NCBI GenBank assembly: GCA_945873105.1
Contig: CAMCBW010000043.1
Location: 1 to 44,571 of the forward strand
Reading direction: 5' to 3'
DNA: 44,571 nt
Source: Tangfeifania diversioriginum
GTDB taxonomy: Bacteria > Bacteroidota > Bacteroidia > Bacteroidales > Prolixibacteraceae
Below are positions 1 through 8,771 of this stretch, one piece after another. Positions within the stretch are counted from its first letter, which is position 1, and every line of letters begins with the position of its first letter. A model generated the notes under the pieces. That model had not been told where the DNA came from. It saw nothing but the letters and a program-made list of their open reading frames with translations, and did no database searches. A program made the position numbers and the translations under genes.

Positions 1-134
1 GAATCTACGAAATTTTACAGATTCTAAGCATTTCACTACTGGACAAAACACCTATAAGAGAGATACTTACGAAGTGCGATTACAATAATTTCAAAGAACG
101 AGAAGATAAACAATTAATAATCAGTGGGTTTTAA
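1..134 (+). CDS. C-terminal fragment of a probable IS4-type transposase (5' end outside the window)
   Basis: An open frame enters from the left edge (first full codon at position 3) and stops at TAA 132-134, giving about 43 residues. It contains ILQILSISLLDKTP followed by IREIL, which resembles the conserved C-terminal tail of IS4-family transposases common in Bacteroidota. No ATG belongs to it in the window, so it is either the end of an intact insertion sequence or a remnant. Right after the stop the sequence changes to the pyrimidine-rich intergenic type. The family assignment rests on a short tail seen by eye; the reading frame itself is clear. Confidence 0.45.
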   Translation, partial: IYEILQILSISLLDKTPIREILTKCDYNNFKEREDKQLIISGF

Positions 135-288
135 GTGCCCACTCATGAAACATAATACCTCTCAGTCATTTTTCCGTCCCTCCGTCATTATCCTTCTCCG
201 TTTCTCTGTTTCTTTTCTTCACTTTCAACTTTTCATTTTTCTTTATCCTGCTAATCCTCTCATCCTGAGCATCCTGATTCAGACGACT
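135..288. repeat. pyrimidine-rich intergenic repeat
   Basis: Low-complexity DNA made of variants of TTTCCGTC-CCTCCGTCATT and CTCCGTTTC words, the same vocabulary as the other intergenic repeats of this window. Its right end (ATCCTGAGCATCCTGATTCAGAC, read in parts) recurs downstream of the second permease near 2911-2935, so the two permease 3' flanks share non-coding sequence as well as coding sequence. Confidence 0.6.
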
Positions 289-2637
289 TTACTCGTACCG
301 CAGCGCCTTCACCGGATTTTTACTGGCTGCCCTCCAGGTTTGCGATAGAACTGTGATCAATGCAACCACCGAAGCCAGCAAAGGTCCAACCATAAATGCC
401 CAAAGTGGCATCGCAGTGTGAAAATGGAACTTCCCAAGAAAAAATTTTCCCAGCAGGTAGGCTACCGGCAATGCCAGCAAGGAGGCGATGGTCAGCCATT
501 TGGTGTAACTGGTCAGCAGCAAACGGATGATGGAAGCGATGGTGGCTCCATTGGTTTTTCGGATGCCAATCTCTTTGGTCCTGCTTTCTGCGGTAAACGA
601 AGCAAGTCCGAAAAAACCCAGGCAAGCCAGCAGCAGTGCGATCATAAACGCCACACCAACCAGGTTGGAGGGGGTACTCAGGTTGGCATAGGAGGGAAGG
701 TCGCGAAACAATCTTGGTTGGTACAGTGCTTCAGGTTCGTAATGCCGATAGACAGTTTTAATCTTTTCGGCTATCGCCGGAAAGCCTCCTGAACCATATT
801 TTACCAGCAAAACTGAACACTCCTCCGGCTTGATCCGAAGAATGGTTGGTACGATAGGCCCGGCCAGGTCGATGGCATGAAATCCCTTGAACACTCCCAG
901 AATGGGACCCTTTTTGCCCTCCACGGTGAGGATGGAACCAATGGGATCTTTTGTATTCATCACCCTGGCTGCTACATCATTCACCAGATACCCAACAGAG
1001 TCGGCCGAAAAAGAGCGGTCGAAATATCGCCCCTCCACCACATTGACCTCCACCGTTTTGTTGTAATCAAAATCGGTGTTGACACACCAAAAGTGGAGCT
1101 TCCGGGCAGCATCCTTTCCCTCCCAGCTAACCTCACTCGTAGGTCTGGTGCCTCTCGTCGGGATACAATTGGAAAAACTTACAGCCTCAATTCCAGGGAT
1201 GGACAGCAATTCTGTCTTCAAACTCCCGGCATGTTTCTGTAGATTGGGTGAATTGTCCAATACAATCAGTTGATCTTGTTCCACACCAAAATTGTAGTTG
1301 CGCATGTATTTGTCCTGGGTCTTGATAACCATCATGCATATTATCAATACAATAGGAATGACGAACTGAAAGACAATCAATCCTTGCCTCAACCTGCTGT
1401 AGCTTTGGCTGGTAGCAATTCTCCCCTTCAATACATGGACCGGATTGGAGGAAGCCAGGTACAAAGCCGGGAAAAGGCCGGAAGACAAGGCTGTAAACAG
1501 GGTAACACCAATGAAAAAAAGCACCATCCTGAAATCCAGCAGCTGAAACTGGATATCGTTCCGGAACAATGCATTGAAACCCGGAAGGAGCATACTTACC
1601 AGGATAACGGCACTAACCATACTGATGAAGGTCACAATCAGTACTTCTCCCAGAAACTGCAGGATGATTCCCTGCTTGCCGGAGCCAACCACCTTCTTGA
1701 TACCTGCCTCCCGGTATCTTTTGATATTCAAGGCAATGGCAAGATTGATAAAAATGAAGCAGGCAATCAGCAAGATGGCCAATCCAATGGTGCCTACCAG
1801 AAAAACGTTTTGCATCTCCTTCCATACCCTTTTACCACCTGCATACCCATAAAGGACCTTCTCCTTCAATGGAAAGAGGAAAAGTTCCTGGTTCAGCGTA
1901 GTCTCCTGGTTACTGATCAGATTTTTAATTTTTTGATCGACCAATTTGCGGTCGGCGCCGTTCTTCAGCATGACCCAGGTTTGGTTGGCGGTAGCCCCAG
2001 TTTCGGTGGCCCAGCTATTTCCGGCCAAAAATTTTGCAAATGGCACCACAAAGTCAAATTGCAGGGAAGATTGCCTGGGGACTTTCCCAAATACGGCTGC
2101 CACCTTAAACGTCTCCTCCTTCCCGTTCTCTTTAACTGCCAATATTTTCCCAAGGCAATCGATATTCCCAAAGAACTTTTTAGCCATCGTTTCCGAAATC
2201 ACTACCGCATTCAAATCACCCAGCACCTTGCTTTTGCCCTGCAACAAGGGGAACGAAAACAGGTCGAAGAAGTTGTCATCTGCGTAAAATCCACTTTCCG
2301 CAATGGTTTTCTCCCCACTGACAAAAGAAAAGTCACAACCCGCGACCCGGGTCATCGCTTCAATTTCGGGTGCCTGAACCTTTAGCACATCTGTCAGGGA
2401 GGCAGAGAGGTACTGTTTTGGAAAACGATCCCCGTTAAAATAGGTCACATAGGCATCCACCGAATAGAGCCTGTCGTAGTTTTGGTGAAACTTGTCGAAA
2501 CTGAAGAGATTGAAGATGTGCAGTACCGCCACAATGGCACAGGTGAGTCCAAAAGTGAGACAAACAAAATTGATCAGACTGTAAGTTCTGTTGCGCCACA
2601 AATAACGCACCGCGATTTTAAATGAAATTCCGAACAT
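289..2637 (-). CDS. ABC transporter permease, large FtsX/MacB type (second of two)
   Basis: This 782-residue inner-membrane protein starts with a membrane helix (about residues 18-45), followed by a periplasmic MacB-PCD-like region, a first FtsX block with three helices (about 280-430), a second periplasmic domain and a second FtsX block (about 660-780). It ends in NPVKALRYE, the typical C-terminus of Bacteroidota permeases of this kind. SRTKEIGIRKTNGA is the conserved cytoplasmic loop before the last helices. Such proteins work with a LolD/MacB-like ATPase in mechanotransmission-type export or lipoprotein/efflux systems. It is the last gene of the tolC-hlyD-ATPase-permease-permease row. The substrate cannot be read from sequence. 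Confidence 0.9.
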   Translation of the reverse strand: MFGISFKIAVRYLWRNRTYSLINFVCLTFGLTCAIVAVLHIFNLFSFDKFHQNYDRLYSVDAYVTYFNGDRFPKQYLSASLTDVLKVQAPEIEAMTRVAGCDFSFVSGEKTIAESGFYADDNFFDLFSFPLLQGKSKVLGDLNAVVISETMAKKFFGNIDCLGKILAVKENGKEETFKVAAVFGKVPRQSSLQFDFVVPFAKFLAGNSWATETGATANQTWVMLKNGADRKLVDQKIKNLISNQETTLNQELFLFPLKEKVLYGYAGGKRVWKEMQNVFLVGTIGLAILLIACFIFINLAIALNIKRYREAGIKKVVGSGKQGIILQFLGEVLIVTFISMVSAVILVSMLLPGFNALFRNDIQFQLLDFRMVLFFIGVTLFTALSSGLFPALYLASSNPVHVLKGRIATSQSYSRLRQGLIVFQFVIPIVLIICMMVIKTQDKYMRNYNFGVEQDQLIVLDNSPNLQKHAGSLKTELLSIPGIEAVSFSNCIPTRGTRPTSEVSWEGKDAARKLHFWCVNTDFDYNKTVEVNVVEGRYFDRSFSADSVGYLVNDVAARVMNTKDPIGSILTVEGKKGPILGVFKGFHAIDLAGPIVPTILRIKPEECSVLLVKYGSGGFPAIAEKIKTVYRHYEPEALYQPRLFRDLPSYANLSTPSNLVGVAFMIALLLACLGFFGLASFTAESRTKEIGIRKTNGATIASIIRLLLTSYTKWLTIASLLALPVAYLLGKFFLGKFHFHTAMPLWAFMVGPLLASVVALITVLSQTWRAASKNPVKALRYE

Positions 2638-2942
2638 ACTGATCTGTTTAATTTTATCCTATTCCAGCTTTTTACATTTGTCTTCTTACTGTTTTCCCTT
2701 TTCCGGTCTTCCTCTGGCATTCAGTCTTCTTCGTCTTTCCGTCATTTTTCCGTCTCTCCGTCATTATCCCTCTCCGTTTCCCCGTTTCATTATTTCCCAA
2801 CCATCTTCAAGGACGACCACACAGGGTCGCCCCTGCTCTCTCTCCGTCATCTTCCGTCCCTCCGTCATTTTTCCGTCTCCCTACTATCTTCCTGCCAATC
2901 CTTCTGTCCTGAGCATCCCGATTCAGACAATATTCAGACAAC
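2638..2942. repeat. repeat-filled gap between the two permease genes
   Basis: No gene. It is built of CCGTCATTTTTCCGTC-like words. The stretch 2787-2880 is nearly identical to 26152-26245 (both carry the GACGACCACACAGGGTCGCC module, here at 2813-2832). That module can fold because GGCGACCC and GGTCGTCC-like arms oppose each other. Confidence 0.7.
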
Positions 2943-5315
2943 TTATTCATACCGCAGCGCCTTCACCGGGTTGATCCTTGAAGCCCGCCATGAGTGGTAA
3001 AATACAGTGAGGAGAACTACAATAGCGGATACGGCAAAGGCAACCATAAAAACCCACCAACTTATGGTGGTATGGTAGGAGAAGCCATTCAGCCAGTTCG
3101 TCATGAAGTAAAATGTTACAGGAACGGCGAGCAGCGATGCTATGAGCACCAGCAGCGTGTTACTTTTCAAGAAAGAATAGACAATGGTTTGTTCAGAGCT
3201 TCCGAACACTTTCCGGATGCCGATCTCCTTGGTGCGTGCGCGGGCTGTAAACAATGTTAGGCCAAACAGGCCGAAAGCCGCAATAAGTAGGGTAAACAGG
3301 GCAAAAATGGAGACAATGGTACTCAGGTTTTTTTCAGAAGCGTAAAGCCTTTCCGTGGTCTCTTCGATGGTTGAATAGCGGAATGGCCGGTCGGGTGCCG
3401 CTTTCTTCCATTCGCTTTCCAATACGGGCAATATGACCGCAAGTGTGCTGGGTTTGTAATTCACGGCGACCTGGCTGATGTACTGATCGGTCATGCTGAT
3501 CATCAAGGGGGGAATATCGCTGCGAATGGCATGCAGGTTAAAATCTTTCACCAGCCCAATGATGTTCTTCCCCATCAGCTGCTTTCCAACCGGATCACTA
3601 ATGCCAAGTTGCTTGACTGCCGTTTCATTCACAAGGCACGACTGTTTTAAATCACTGCCAAATTCTTCAGAGAATTCACGGCCATCAATGACCGATATGC
3701 CCATGGTTTTCAAAAAATTGAAATCAACAGCCATCCCTTCCACCTTCACTTTTTGTGTTTTGTCCTGGAAATGTGGTGACATCATCACCATGGATCCCAT
3801 CATTGGGACTCCTTCCATGGCACCGGCCGCTGAAATCACATTCGAATTGGCCTTGATGCTGTTGATGTAGGCCGAATATCCCTTGAAGCCACGACCAAGG
3901 TCTACCAGCAAGATGTTGCTGTTTTGGTACCCCGGATCCTTTTTCAGGGAATATTGGTATTGCGCCCAAATGATCAGGGCACAGGAGACAAATGCACAGA
4001 AGATGACCAGCTGCACCACAACCAGCGAAGATCGAATGGTTTGCTTGCGACGCCCCGTGGCTGTTGAATTCTTCAGAATATCCATGACTTTCAGCCTTGA
4101 GAGATAGGCTGATGTGTAAATCCCTGAAGCGATACCGATTACAAGGGTTAACAGAACATAAACCAATGCATAAATAAGCACATTGGATCCAATGACCTGC
4201 AGTCTCGTCTGGAAAAGATTGCCGGCCAATGGCAGGGCTAGCCACATGATCAATACGGCTATGGGTAGCACCAGAATCGCCAAAAGAACTGATTCGCTCA
4301 AAAGTTGTTTCTTGATGTTGTAGCTATCTGCCCCATTGGTCTTTCTGATACCGATCTCTTTTAACCTGCCTGTCGAAACTGCTGTTGACAGGATAATATA
4401 ATTCACTGCTGCAACCAATACAATCAGGAAGGCAATGGCCGAAAACAACCGGATATTTTTCAGGTTTCCCTTGATTCCGGTATTGGCTACCTTCTCGGAA
4501 TAGAGGTAAACATCTGATAGCCGTTGCAGGGAGAAATTCTTCACCGGCTTCTCCCCAATGTACTTGGTCTCCAAAGAGCGGAACTCTTGTTCCAGATCCG
4601 CTGCTTTGCCATCTTTCGACAACTTCACCCAGGTAATCCAGAAATCATGGTGCCAACTAACCTCTGCGTTGGTGATTTTGAACGATTTATTGATGTCATC
4701 TACCGTCCACTTGCTATGGACGAAGCATCTGGCTTTAAAAGTTGAGTTGACCGGAATGTTTTCAAAAACACCTGTCACAACAAATACCTGCGCTATATTG
4801 TTGATACTTCCTGTAATTTTTTGTCCGGTTGCATTTTGTCCCGGAAAGAATTTTTCTGCCAGTTCGCGCGAAAGGACGATCGAACCTGGATCATTTAACA
4901 AACCTGATCCCTGCGAACCTTCAAGCAATGGTATGGTGAAAATATCAAATACATCAGGACTGGTTGCAACCGCCCCAATCACATTCATCATTTCCTCTCC
5001 GAGTCTTAGCTTAATTCCACCTATGTTTCTCGTATTAACAGACTTTTCGACCTGGGCAAATTCATCCTTCAGGGTTTTTGCCAATACATAGGGAGTCCCG
5101 GAGAAGGTGCTCTTGGAATCTATGTAGTAATTGACTACCCTGTAAACCTGATTCCTGTTTTTGTGGCAATGGTCGTAGCTCAGTTCATTGATCACGTAGA
5201 GCAGAATGATGAAAGAGGCCGCCAGGGCGATGGACAGTCCAAACATGTTGATGCCGGCAAAAATTTTGTTGTTCTTCAGAAAACGCAAGGCTGTTTTAAG
5301 ATAGTTTTTAATCAT
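2943..5315 (-). CDS. ABC transporter permease, large FtsX/MacB type (first of two)
   Basis: A 790-residue permease with the same plan as its downstream neighbour: N-terminal helix (about 20-42), periplasmic domain, FtsX block (about 285-430), second periplasmic domain, C-terminal FtsX block and the ending NPVKALRYE. Two copies of the cytoplasmic loop motif are visible, LKEIGIRKTNGA and TKEIGIRKVFGS, one before each FtsX half. It is clearly homologous to 289-2637 but too different for a recent duplication; the pair may act as a heterodimer on one ATPase (inference). The start MIKNYLKTALRFLKNNK is typical of the family. It follows the ATPase gene after 381 bp of repeats. Confidence 0.9.
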   Translation of the reverse strand: MIKNYLKTALRFLKNNKIFAGINMFGLSIALAASFIILLYVINELSYDHCHKNRNQVYRVVNYYIDSKSTFSGTPYVLAKTLKDEFAQVEKSVNTRNIGGIKLRLGEEMMNVIGAVATSPDVFDIFTIPLLEGSQGSGLLNDPGSIVLSRELAEKFFPGQNATGQKITGSINNIAQVFVVTGVFENIPVNSTFKARCFVHSKWTVDDINKSFKITNAEVSWHHDFWITWVKLSKDGKAADLEQEFRSLETKYIGEKPVKNFSLQRLSDVYLYSEKVANTGIKGNLKNIRLFSAIAFLIVLVAAVNYIILSTAVSTGRLKEIGIRKTNGADSYNIKKQLLSESVLLAILVLPIAVLIMWLALPLAGNLFQTRLQVIGSNVLIYALVYVLLTLVIGIASGIYTSAYLSRLKVMDILKNSTATGRRKQTIRSSLVVVQLVIFCAFVSCALIIWAQYQYSLKKDPGYQNSNILLVDLGRGFKGYSAYINSIKANSNVISAAGAMEGVPMMGSMVMMSPHFQDKTQKVKVEGMAVDFNFLKTMGISVIDGREFSEEFGSDLKQSCLVNETAVKQLGISDPVGKQLMGKNIIGLVKDFNLHAIRSDIPPLMISMTDQYISQVAVNYKPSTLAVILPVLESEWKKAAPDRPFRYSTIEETTERLYASEKNLSTIVSIFALFTLLIAAFGLFGLTLFTARARTKEIGIRKVFGSSEQTIVYSFLKSNTLLVLIASLLAVPVTFYFMTNWLNGFSYHTTISWWVFMVAFAVSAIVVLLTVFYHSWRASRINPVKALRYE

Positions 5316-5374
5316 GTGTTCATTAAAAATTTTAAGATTGTTTTATCTCTGTTCTCTCCTTTCCCTTCATCTGT

Positions 5375-5480
5375 TCCGTCCGTCCGATCCGATCCAATTT
5401 CCTTTTTTAAAATGCTACCGCGGACGGTGGTCTCCCTGCATTCCCCCCGGGCTACAATACCGTAACCGCTACGCGGTAGG
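5375..5480 (-). repeat. CCGTCCG/CGGACGG element, copy 1 (tail type A)
   Basis: On the plus strand CCGTCCG (5376-5382) and CGGACGG (5421-5427) are complementary and 38 nt apart. Then follow CCCGGGCTACAATAC (5446-5460) and the palindrome-like AACCGCTACGCGGT. The element lies just upstream of the permease gene at 5315, in the orientation seen at most other copies relative to the downstream gene. Confidence 0.75.
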
Positions 5481-5518
5481 ATTTGAGTAGGGGCTGAAAG
5501 GTGGCCGAAAAATACCGG

Positions 5519-5690
5519 AGTTACACTCTCTAAGTCCCTCAGTCCCCAAGTCGCTCCGTCATTTTTCCGTCTTTCCGTCGCTCCGTCATTTTCCGTCCCA
5601 GTTTCTATTTTAACCACTCGCGCCCTCGCCCCTTCGCCAAGTCGCCCCCTCCTTCTTCCCCTCGTCCTAGTCGTCCCAGCCGTTCTATCA
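5519..5690. repeat. pyrimidine-rich minisatellite remnant
   Basis: CTAAGTCCC, TCAGTCCCC, CGTCATTTTTCCGTC and GTTTC words in loose tandem, a degenerate relative of the 82-bp repeat found at 8491-8771 and 25908-26156. It fills most of the space between the ATPase and the upstream permease. No open frame with a plausible start is supported here. Confidence 0.6.
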
Positions 5691-5696
5691 TTCTCC

Positions 5697-6383
5697 CTAC
5701 TCCATCTGCCGCTTCGTCTCCTCGGTGATCACTTGTCCATCAAAGAGGTTGATTACCCGATGGGCGAATTCGGAGTCGTGCATGGAGTGGGTCACCATCA
5801 CGATGGTGGTTCCTTCGCGGTTGAGTTCGGTGAGCAGGTTCATGACCTCCAGCCCATTTTTGGAGTCGAGGTTCCCGGTAGGCTCATCCGCCAGGATCAA
5901 TTTGGGATTGGCAACCACGGCCCGGGCAATGGCCACACGCTGTTGCTGACCACCGGAGAGTTGCTGCGGGAAGTGCTTCTTGCGGTGGCTGATCTTCATT
6001 CTTTCCAGCACCTTTTCGACCATCTCCTTGCGCTCTTTGGCGCTTAATTTCAAATAGATAAGTGGAAGCTCCACATTTTCATAGACATTGAGTTCGTCGA
6101 TCAGGTTGAAACTCTGGAACACGAAGCCGATGTTGCCTTTCCGAAGTAATGTACGGTTGCGCTCCTTGTACCCACCCACTTCGGCACCATCGAAATAGTA
6201 CTCACCGGAAGTTGGATTGTCGAGCAACCCAATGATGTTCAGCAAAGTTGATTTGCCACATCCCGATGGGCCCATGATGGCCACAAATTCGCCTTTTTGA
6301 ATGTGGAGGCTTACCTCATTCAACGCACTGGTTTCGATCTCTTCCGTGCGAAAAACCTTGTTCAGATTAACTGTCTTAATCAT
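5697..6383 (-). CDS. ABC transporter ATP-binding protein, MacB/LolD family
   Basis: This 228-residue cytoplasmic ATPase powers the two large permeases downstream. Visible motifs in order: Walker A GPSGCGKST (residues 38-46), Q-loop VFQSFNLI, ABC signature LSGGQQQR, Walker B LILADEPTGNLDS and H-loop VMVTHS. The MacB/LolD group is marked by NLIDELNVYENVELPL after the Q-loop. The ATG at 6381-6383 (MIKTVNLNKVF) was chosen over an in-frame start 16 codons upstream because the extra residues do not fit the family. Gene order hlyD-ATPase-permease-permease agrees with an export or efflux complex. Confidence 0.93.
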   Translation of the reverse strand: MIKTVNLNKVFRTEEIETSALNEVSLHIQKGEFVAIMGPSGCGKSTLLNIIGLLDNPTSGEYYFDGAEVGGYKERNRTLLRKGNIGFVFQSFNLIDELNVYENVELPLIYLKLSAKERKEMVEKVLERMKISHRKKHFPQQLSGGQQQRVAIARAVVANPKLILADEPTGNLDSKNGLEVMNLLTELNREGTTIVMVTHSMHDSEFAHRVINLFDGQVITEETKRQME

Positions 6384-6537
6384 GTTGTAAGAATTGCAGA
6401 GAGTATGGGGCAGGGGGTCTTCTCTTACCATACTCTGGTTGGTTAATATTTATTTATCTAATATACTTCATGTTACATATCAAAAAATCAACTTCACGAT
6501 TTTTCTTGCATTGCTCACTGTACTTGTATTTGTTCCT

Positions 6538-6670
6538 TCCGTCCGAAATGATCTTTTCTTCTACTTTCAACATACAACCACGGACGGTTTCCGTTCGGTG
6601 TTCCCATACCCGGGGTAACGCTCCTTCGTCGCTTAACCCCGGGCTATTGATATTTAACCCTTTCAGGGTA
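6538..6670 (-). repeat. CCGTCCG/CGGACGG element, copy 2 (tail type B)
   Basis: CCGTCCG at 6539-6545 and CGGACGG at 6581-6587 (35 nt between). The tail is of the second type: an 8-bp stem CCCGGGGT (6609-6616) with ACCCCGGG (6636-6643), then AACCCTTTCAGGGT (6656-6669), itself a small hairpin. It lies between hlyD and the ATPase gene, upstream of the latter. Confidence 0.75.
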
Positions 6671-6689
6671 TGATTCCCTATTTTTCATC

Positions 6690-6927
6690 CTCGTGGTCAA
6701 AAACGGGGAGTCTTATGTATTCCATCTCATTTCCACACCTTCTCGTTTTCTCATCTTATTTTCCCAATCTCCTTTTCCCGTTTCTCTTTTATCCATTCTC
6801 CTAGTCCCTAAGTCACCAAGTCTCCCCGTCATTTTTCCGTCTCCGTTTCCCTGTTTCAATTCTTCATTCTCTGGAGTTCCGCTCCCTCAGTCCCTTCGTC
6901 CCCTAGTCCCTGAGTCCCTCCGTCTCC
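6690..6927. repeat. pyrimidine-rich minisatellite remnant
   Basis: Degenerate copies of the CCCTAAGTC / CCAAGTCTCC / CCGTTTCCCTGTTTCAATTC words run up to the stop codon of the adaptor gene at 6928. One recognisable unit start (TTCAATTCTTCATTCTCTGG) is at 6856-6875. Nothing else is seen in this gap. Confidence 0.55.
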
Positions 6928-8184
6928 TCACTTCATCGTGATCCGCTCATTCGTCCCGAATACCTCGTACCCGGAGGTGATCACCTTTTCGCCGGCTTTC
7001 AAACCTTCCAGTACTTCGTAGTATTGAGGATTTTGCTTGCCTATTTTGATGGGACGCTTTACCGCCTCAGTTCCTGCTTCGTTGACTACGAAGATCCATT
7101 GTCCACCGGTACTTTGGAAGAATCCACCCCGTGGGATCATCAAGGCCTTTTGCGACTCACCCAGCTTCAGCTTCACATGGTAAGTCTGGCCGGTGCGCAC
7201 ATTCTCCGGTTTGGATCCCTCGAAAACCAAATCAATTTTAAATTGGCCCTCCCGAACATCGGGATAGACCTTTTTTACAGCAAGGTTGAAATTTGCCCCG
7301 TTTCGGTCGAGTGTCGCTGCCAATCCGCGGACCACCCGGTCGATGTAGTGCTCATCAATTTTGGCATTCACCTTGAAATTGTCCAGCACATTGACCTGTC
7401 CGATCCGCTGCCCGCTGTTGATCGACTGTCCGATTTCGGCATCCAGCATTCCCAATTGGCCATCTACAGGTGATTTTACATTCAGGTCGCCCAACCGTTC
7501 GTGCACCAGGTCAAGCATCTGCCGCATTTTGCCCAGGTCTATTTCGAGCGTTTTCATGGAGGTGGTCCTCAGCATGGAGTCATTTCTGGCTTTCAGTTTA
7601 TTGATCACCAACAGATCGACTTCATATTCGTAATCCTCTTTGGCTTGGGTAAAATCTTCCTTCGAAATAAGTTGCTCCTTGAACAATGTTTCATACTGGC
7701 TGAAGGTTCGCTTTTTCCTGGTTACCTTGAATTCACTGTCCAAAATATTTCTTTTTGACTGAATCAATTCTGTCTCAAAACTGATCCTGGTGCTGCGCAG
7801 GTAGTTCTCTTTTTCTGCCAGTGCAGCTTCACTGTTGAGAATGGTCTGGTACAACTGGCGGTTTTCCAGACGGAGGATCACATCCCCCTTTTTGACCATG
7901 GCACCCTCTTCAATAAACCGTTCCTCCACGGTGCCTCCCTCAACGGCATCCAGGAAAATGGTGGTAATGGGTTCAACCTGACCGATGACAGTGATGTAGT
8001 CGTTGAATACGCCATCTTCCACGTTGCTGATCACCAGCTGATCTTTTTCAGCCCGAAAGACAGACGAGTGGTCGCCGAATACCAGCTTTAGTATCAGCAA
8101 AACTAACAGCAATATCCCTGCACCCCAGTAAATATGCTTCTTCTGAATTCCTTTTTTCCTCTCTATGATTCTATCCATTCCCAT
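6928..8184 (-). CDS. periplasmic adaptor (HlyD/MacA-type membrane fusion protein)
   Basis: About 418 residues. A short cytoplasmic start (MGMDRIIERKKG) is followed by one membrane helix (WGAGILLLVLLILKLVFG), a first lipoyl half (VEPITTIFLDAVEGGTVEE), a long alpha-helical hairpin rich in charged residues, a second lipoyl half (LNVKSPVDGQLGMLDAEIG) and beta-barrel and membrane-proximal domains ending in EVFGTNERITMK. Such adaptors link inner-membrane transporters to TolC. The start is either ATG 8184 or ATG 8178; a longer frame to 8271 is unlikely because it reads into the repeat CTGACGAAGGGTCGAAGG. It stands between tolC and the ATPase. Confidence 0.9.
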   Translation of the reverse strand: MGMDRIIERKKGIQKKHIYWGAGILLLVLLILKLVFGDHSSVFRAEKDQLVISNVEDGVFNDYITVIGQVEPITTIFLDAVEGGTVEERFIEEGAMVKKGDVILRLENRQLYQTILNSEAALAEKENYLRSTRISFETELIQSKRNILDSEFKVTRKKRTFSQYETLFKEQLISKEDFTQAKEDYEYEVDLLVINKLKARNDSMLRTTSMKTLEIDLGKMRQMLDLVHERLGDLNVKSPVDGQLGMLDAEIGQSINSGQRIGQVNVLDNFKVNAKIDEHYIDRVVRGLAATLDRNGANFNLAVKKVYPDVREGQFKIDLVFEGSKPENVRTGQTYHVKLKLGESQKALMIPRGGFFQSTGGQWIFVVNEAGTEAVKRPIKIGKQNPQYYEVLEGLKAGEKVITSGYEVFGTNERITMK

Positions 8185-8189
8185 AACCT

Positions 8190-8290
8190 GGCAATTTTTG
8201 ATTTTGGAATTTCGATTGTGGATTCGGTCCCTGAGCCTGACGAAGGGTCGAAGGGTTGGATTGTGCCGCAATCGAAATTCATTATGTTTC
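8190..8290. repeat. CCTGAG..GACGAAGGGTCGAAGGGT repeat, copy 1
   Basis: The stretch TTTCGATTGTGGATTCGG (8209-8226) followed by CCTGAGCCTGACGAAGGGT (8229-8247) and CGAAGGGTT recurs at 22033-22090 upstream of the flavin reductase gene. In both places it sits directly before the start codon, between the gene and a CCGTCCG element. The core resembles the CCCTTCGAC-GAGCTCAGGG repeats known from many bacterial genomes. Confidence 0.65.
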
Positions 8291-8346
8291 TCTATTTTTC
8301 TCCTCCCGCTTCAGCTTTTATGTGCTCTTTTTTATTTTTTGCGCCA

Positions 8347-8473
8347 TCCGTCCGATCCGGTTATTATCACTTTTTTCAATTTGCTACCGCGGACGGTGAA
8401 CTCCCTGCATTCCTGAACCCCGGGTTCCGCTGCGCTCCACCCGGGGCTATTGAGCTTTAACCCTTTCAGGGTA
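8347..8473 (-). repeat. CCGTCCG/CGGACGG element, copy 3 (tail type B)
   Basis: CCGTCCG 8348-8354 and CGGACGG 8390-8396 (35 nt between). The tail has the stem CCCCGGGT (8418-8425) with ACCCGGGG (8439-8446) and the hairpin AACCCTTTCAGGGT (8459-8472). It is upstream of hlyD in the transcribed direction. Confidence 0.75.
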
Positions 8474-8490
8474 AAACTTCAGATTCTTAC

Positions 8491-8771
8491 CCGTTTCAAT
8501 TCTCCAACCTTCGGAGTTCCACGCCCCCAGTCCCTTAGTCCCTAAGTCCCCTAGTCCTTCTTGTCCGTTTCCCCTTTTCAACTCTTCAACCTTCGGATTT
8601 CCACTCCCCCAGTCCCTTAGTCCTTCTTTTCCGTTTCCCCTTTTCAATTCTTCAACCTTCGGAGTTCCTCTCCCCCAGTCTCCCCTTCCCTTAGTCCCTT
8701 AGTCCTTCTTGACCGTTTCCCCGTTTCAATTCTTCAACCTTCGGAGTTCCCCTCCCCCAGTCTCCCCCTCT
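8491..8771. repeat. 82-bp minisatellite, four units
   Basis: The word CAACCTTCGG begins at 8505, 8587, 8653 and 8735, giving periods of 82, 66 and 82 bp; the short unit lacks one internal 16-bp block. Each unit reads CAACCTTCGGAGTTCC, CCCCCAGTC, CCTTAGTCC, CTTCTT, CCGTTTCCCC. Since 82 is not a multiple of 3, it is not a coding repeat. The left strand bias makes the transcript of the minus-strand operon purine-rich here. The array starts inside the 3' end of the tolC-like gene. Confidence 0.85.

Noticed and set aside
1270-2385. Long open frame (371 codons) on the plus strand
   Set aside because: It lies fully opposite the FtsX-type permease gene, has a Gln/His/Asn-rich composition typical of antisense frames, and no family features.
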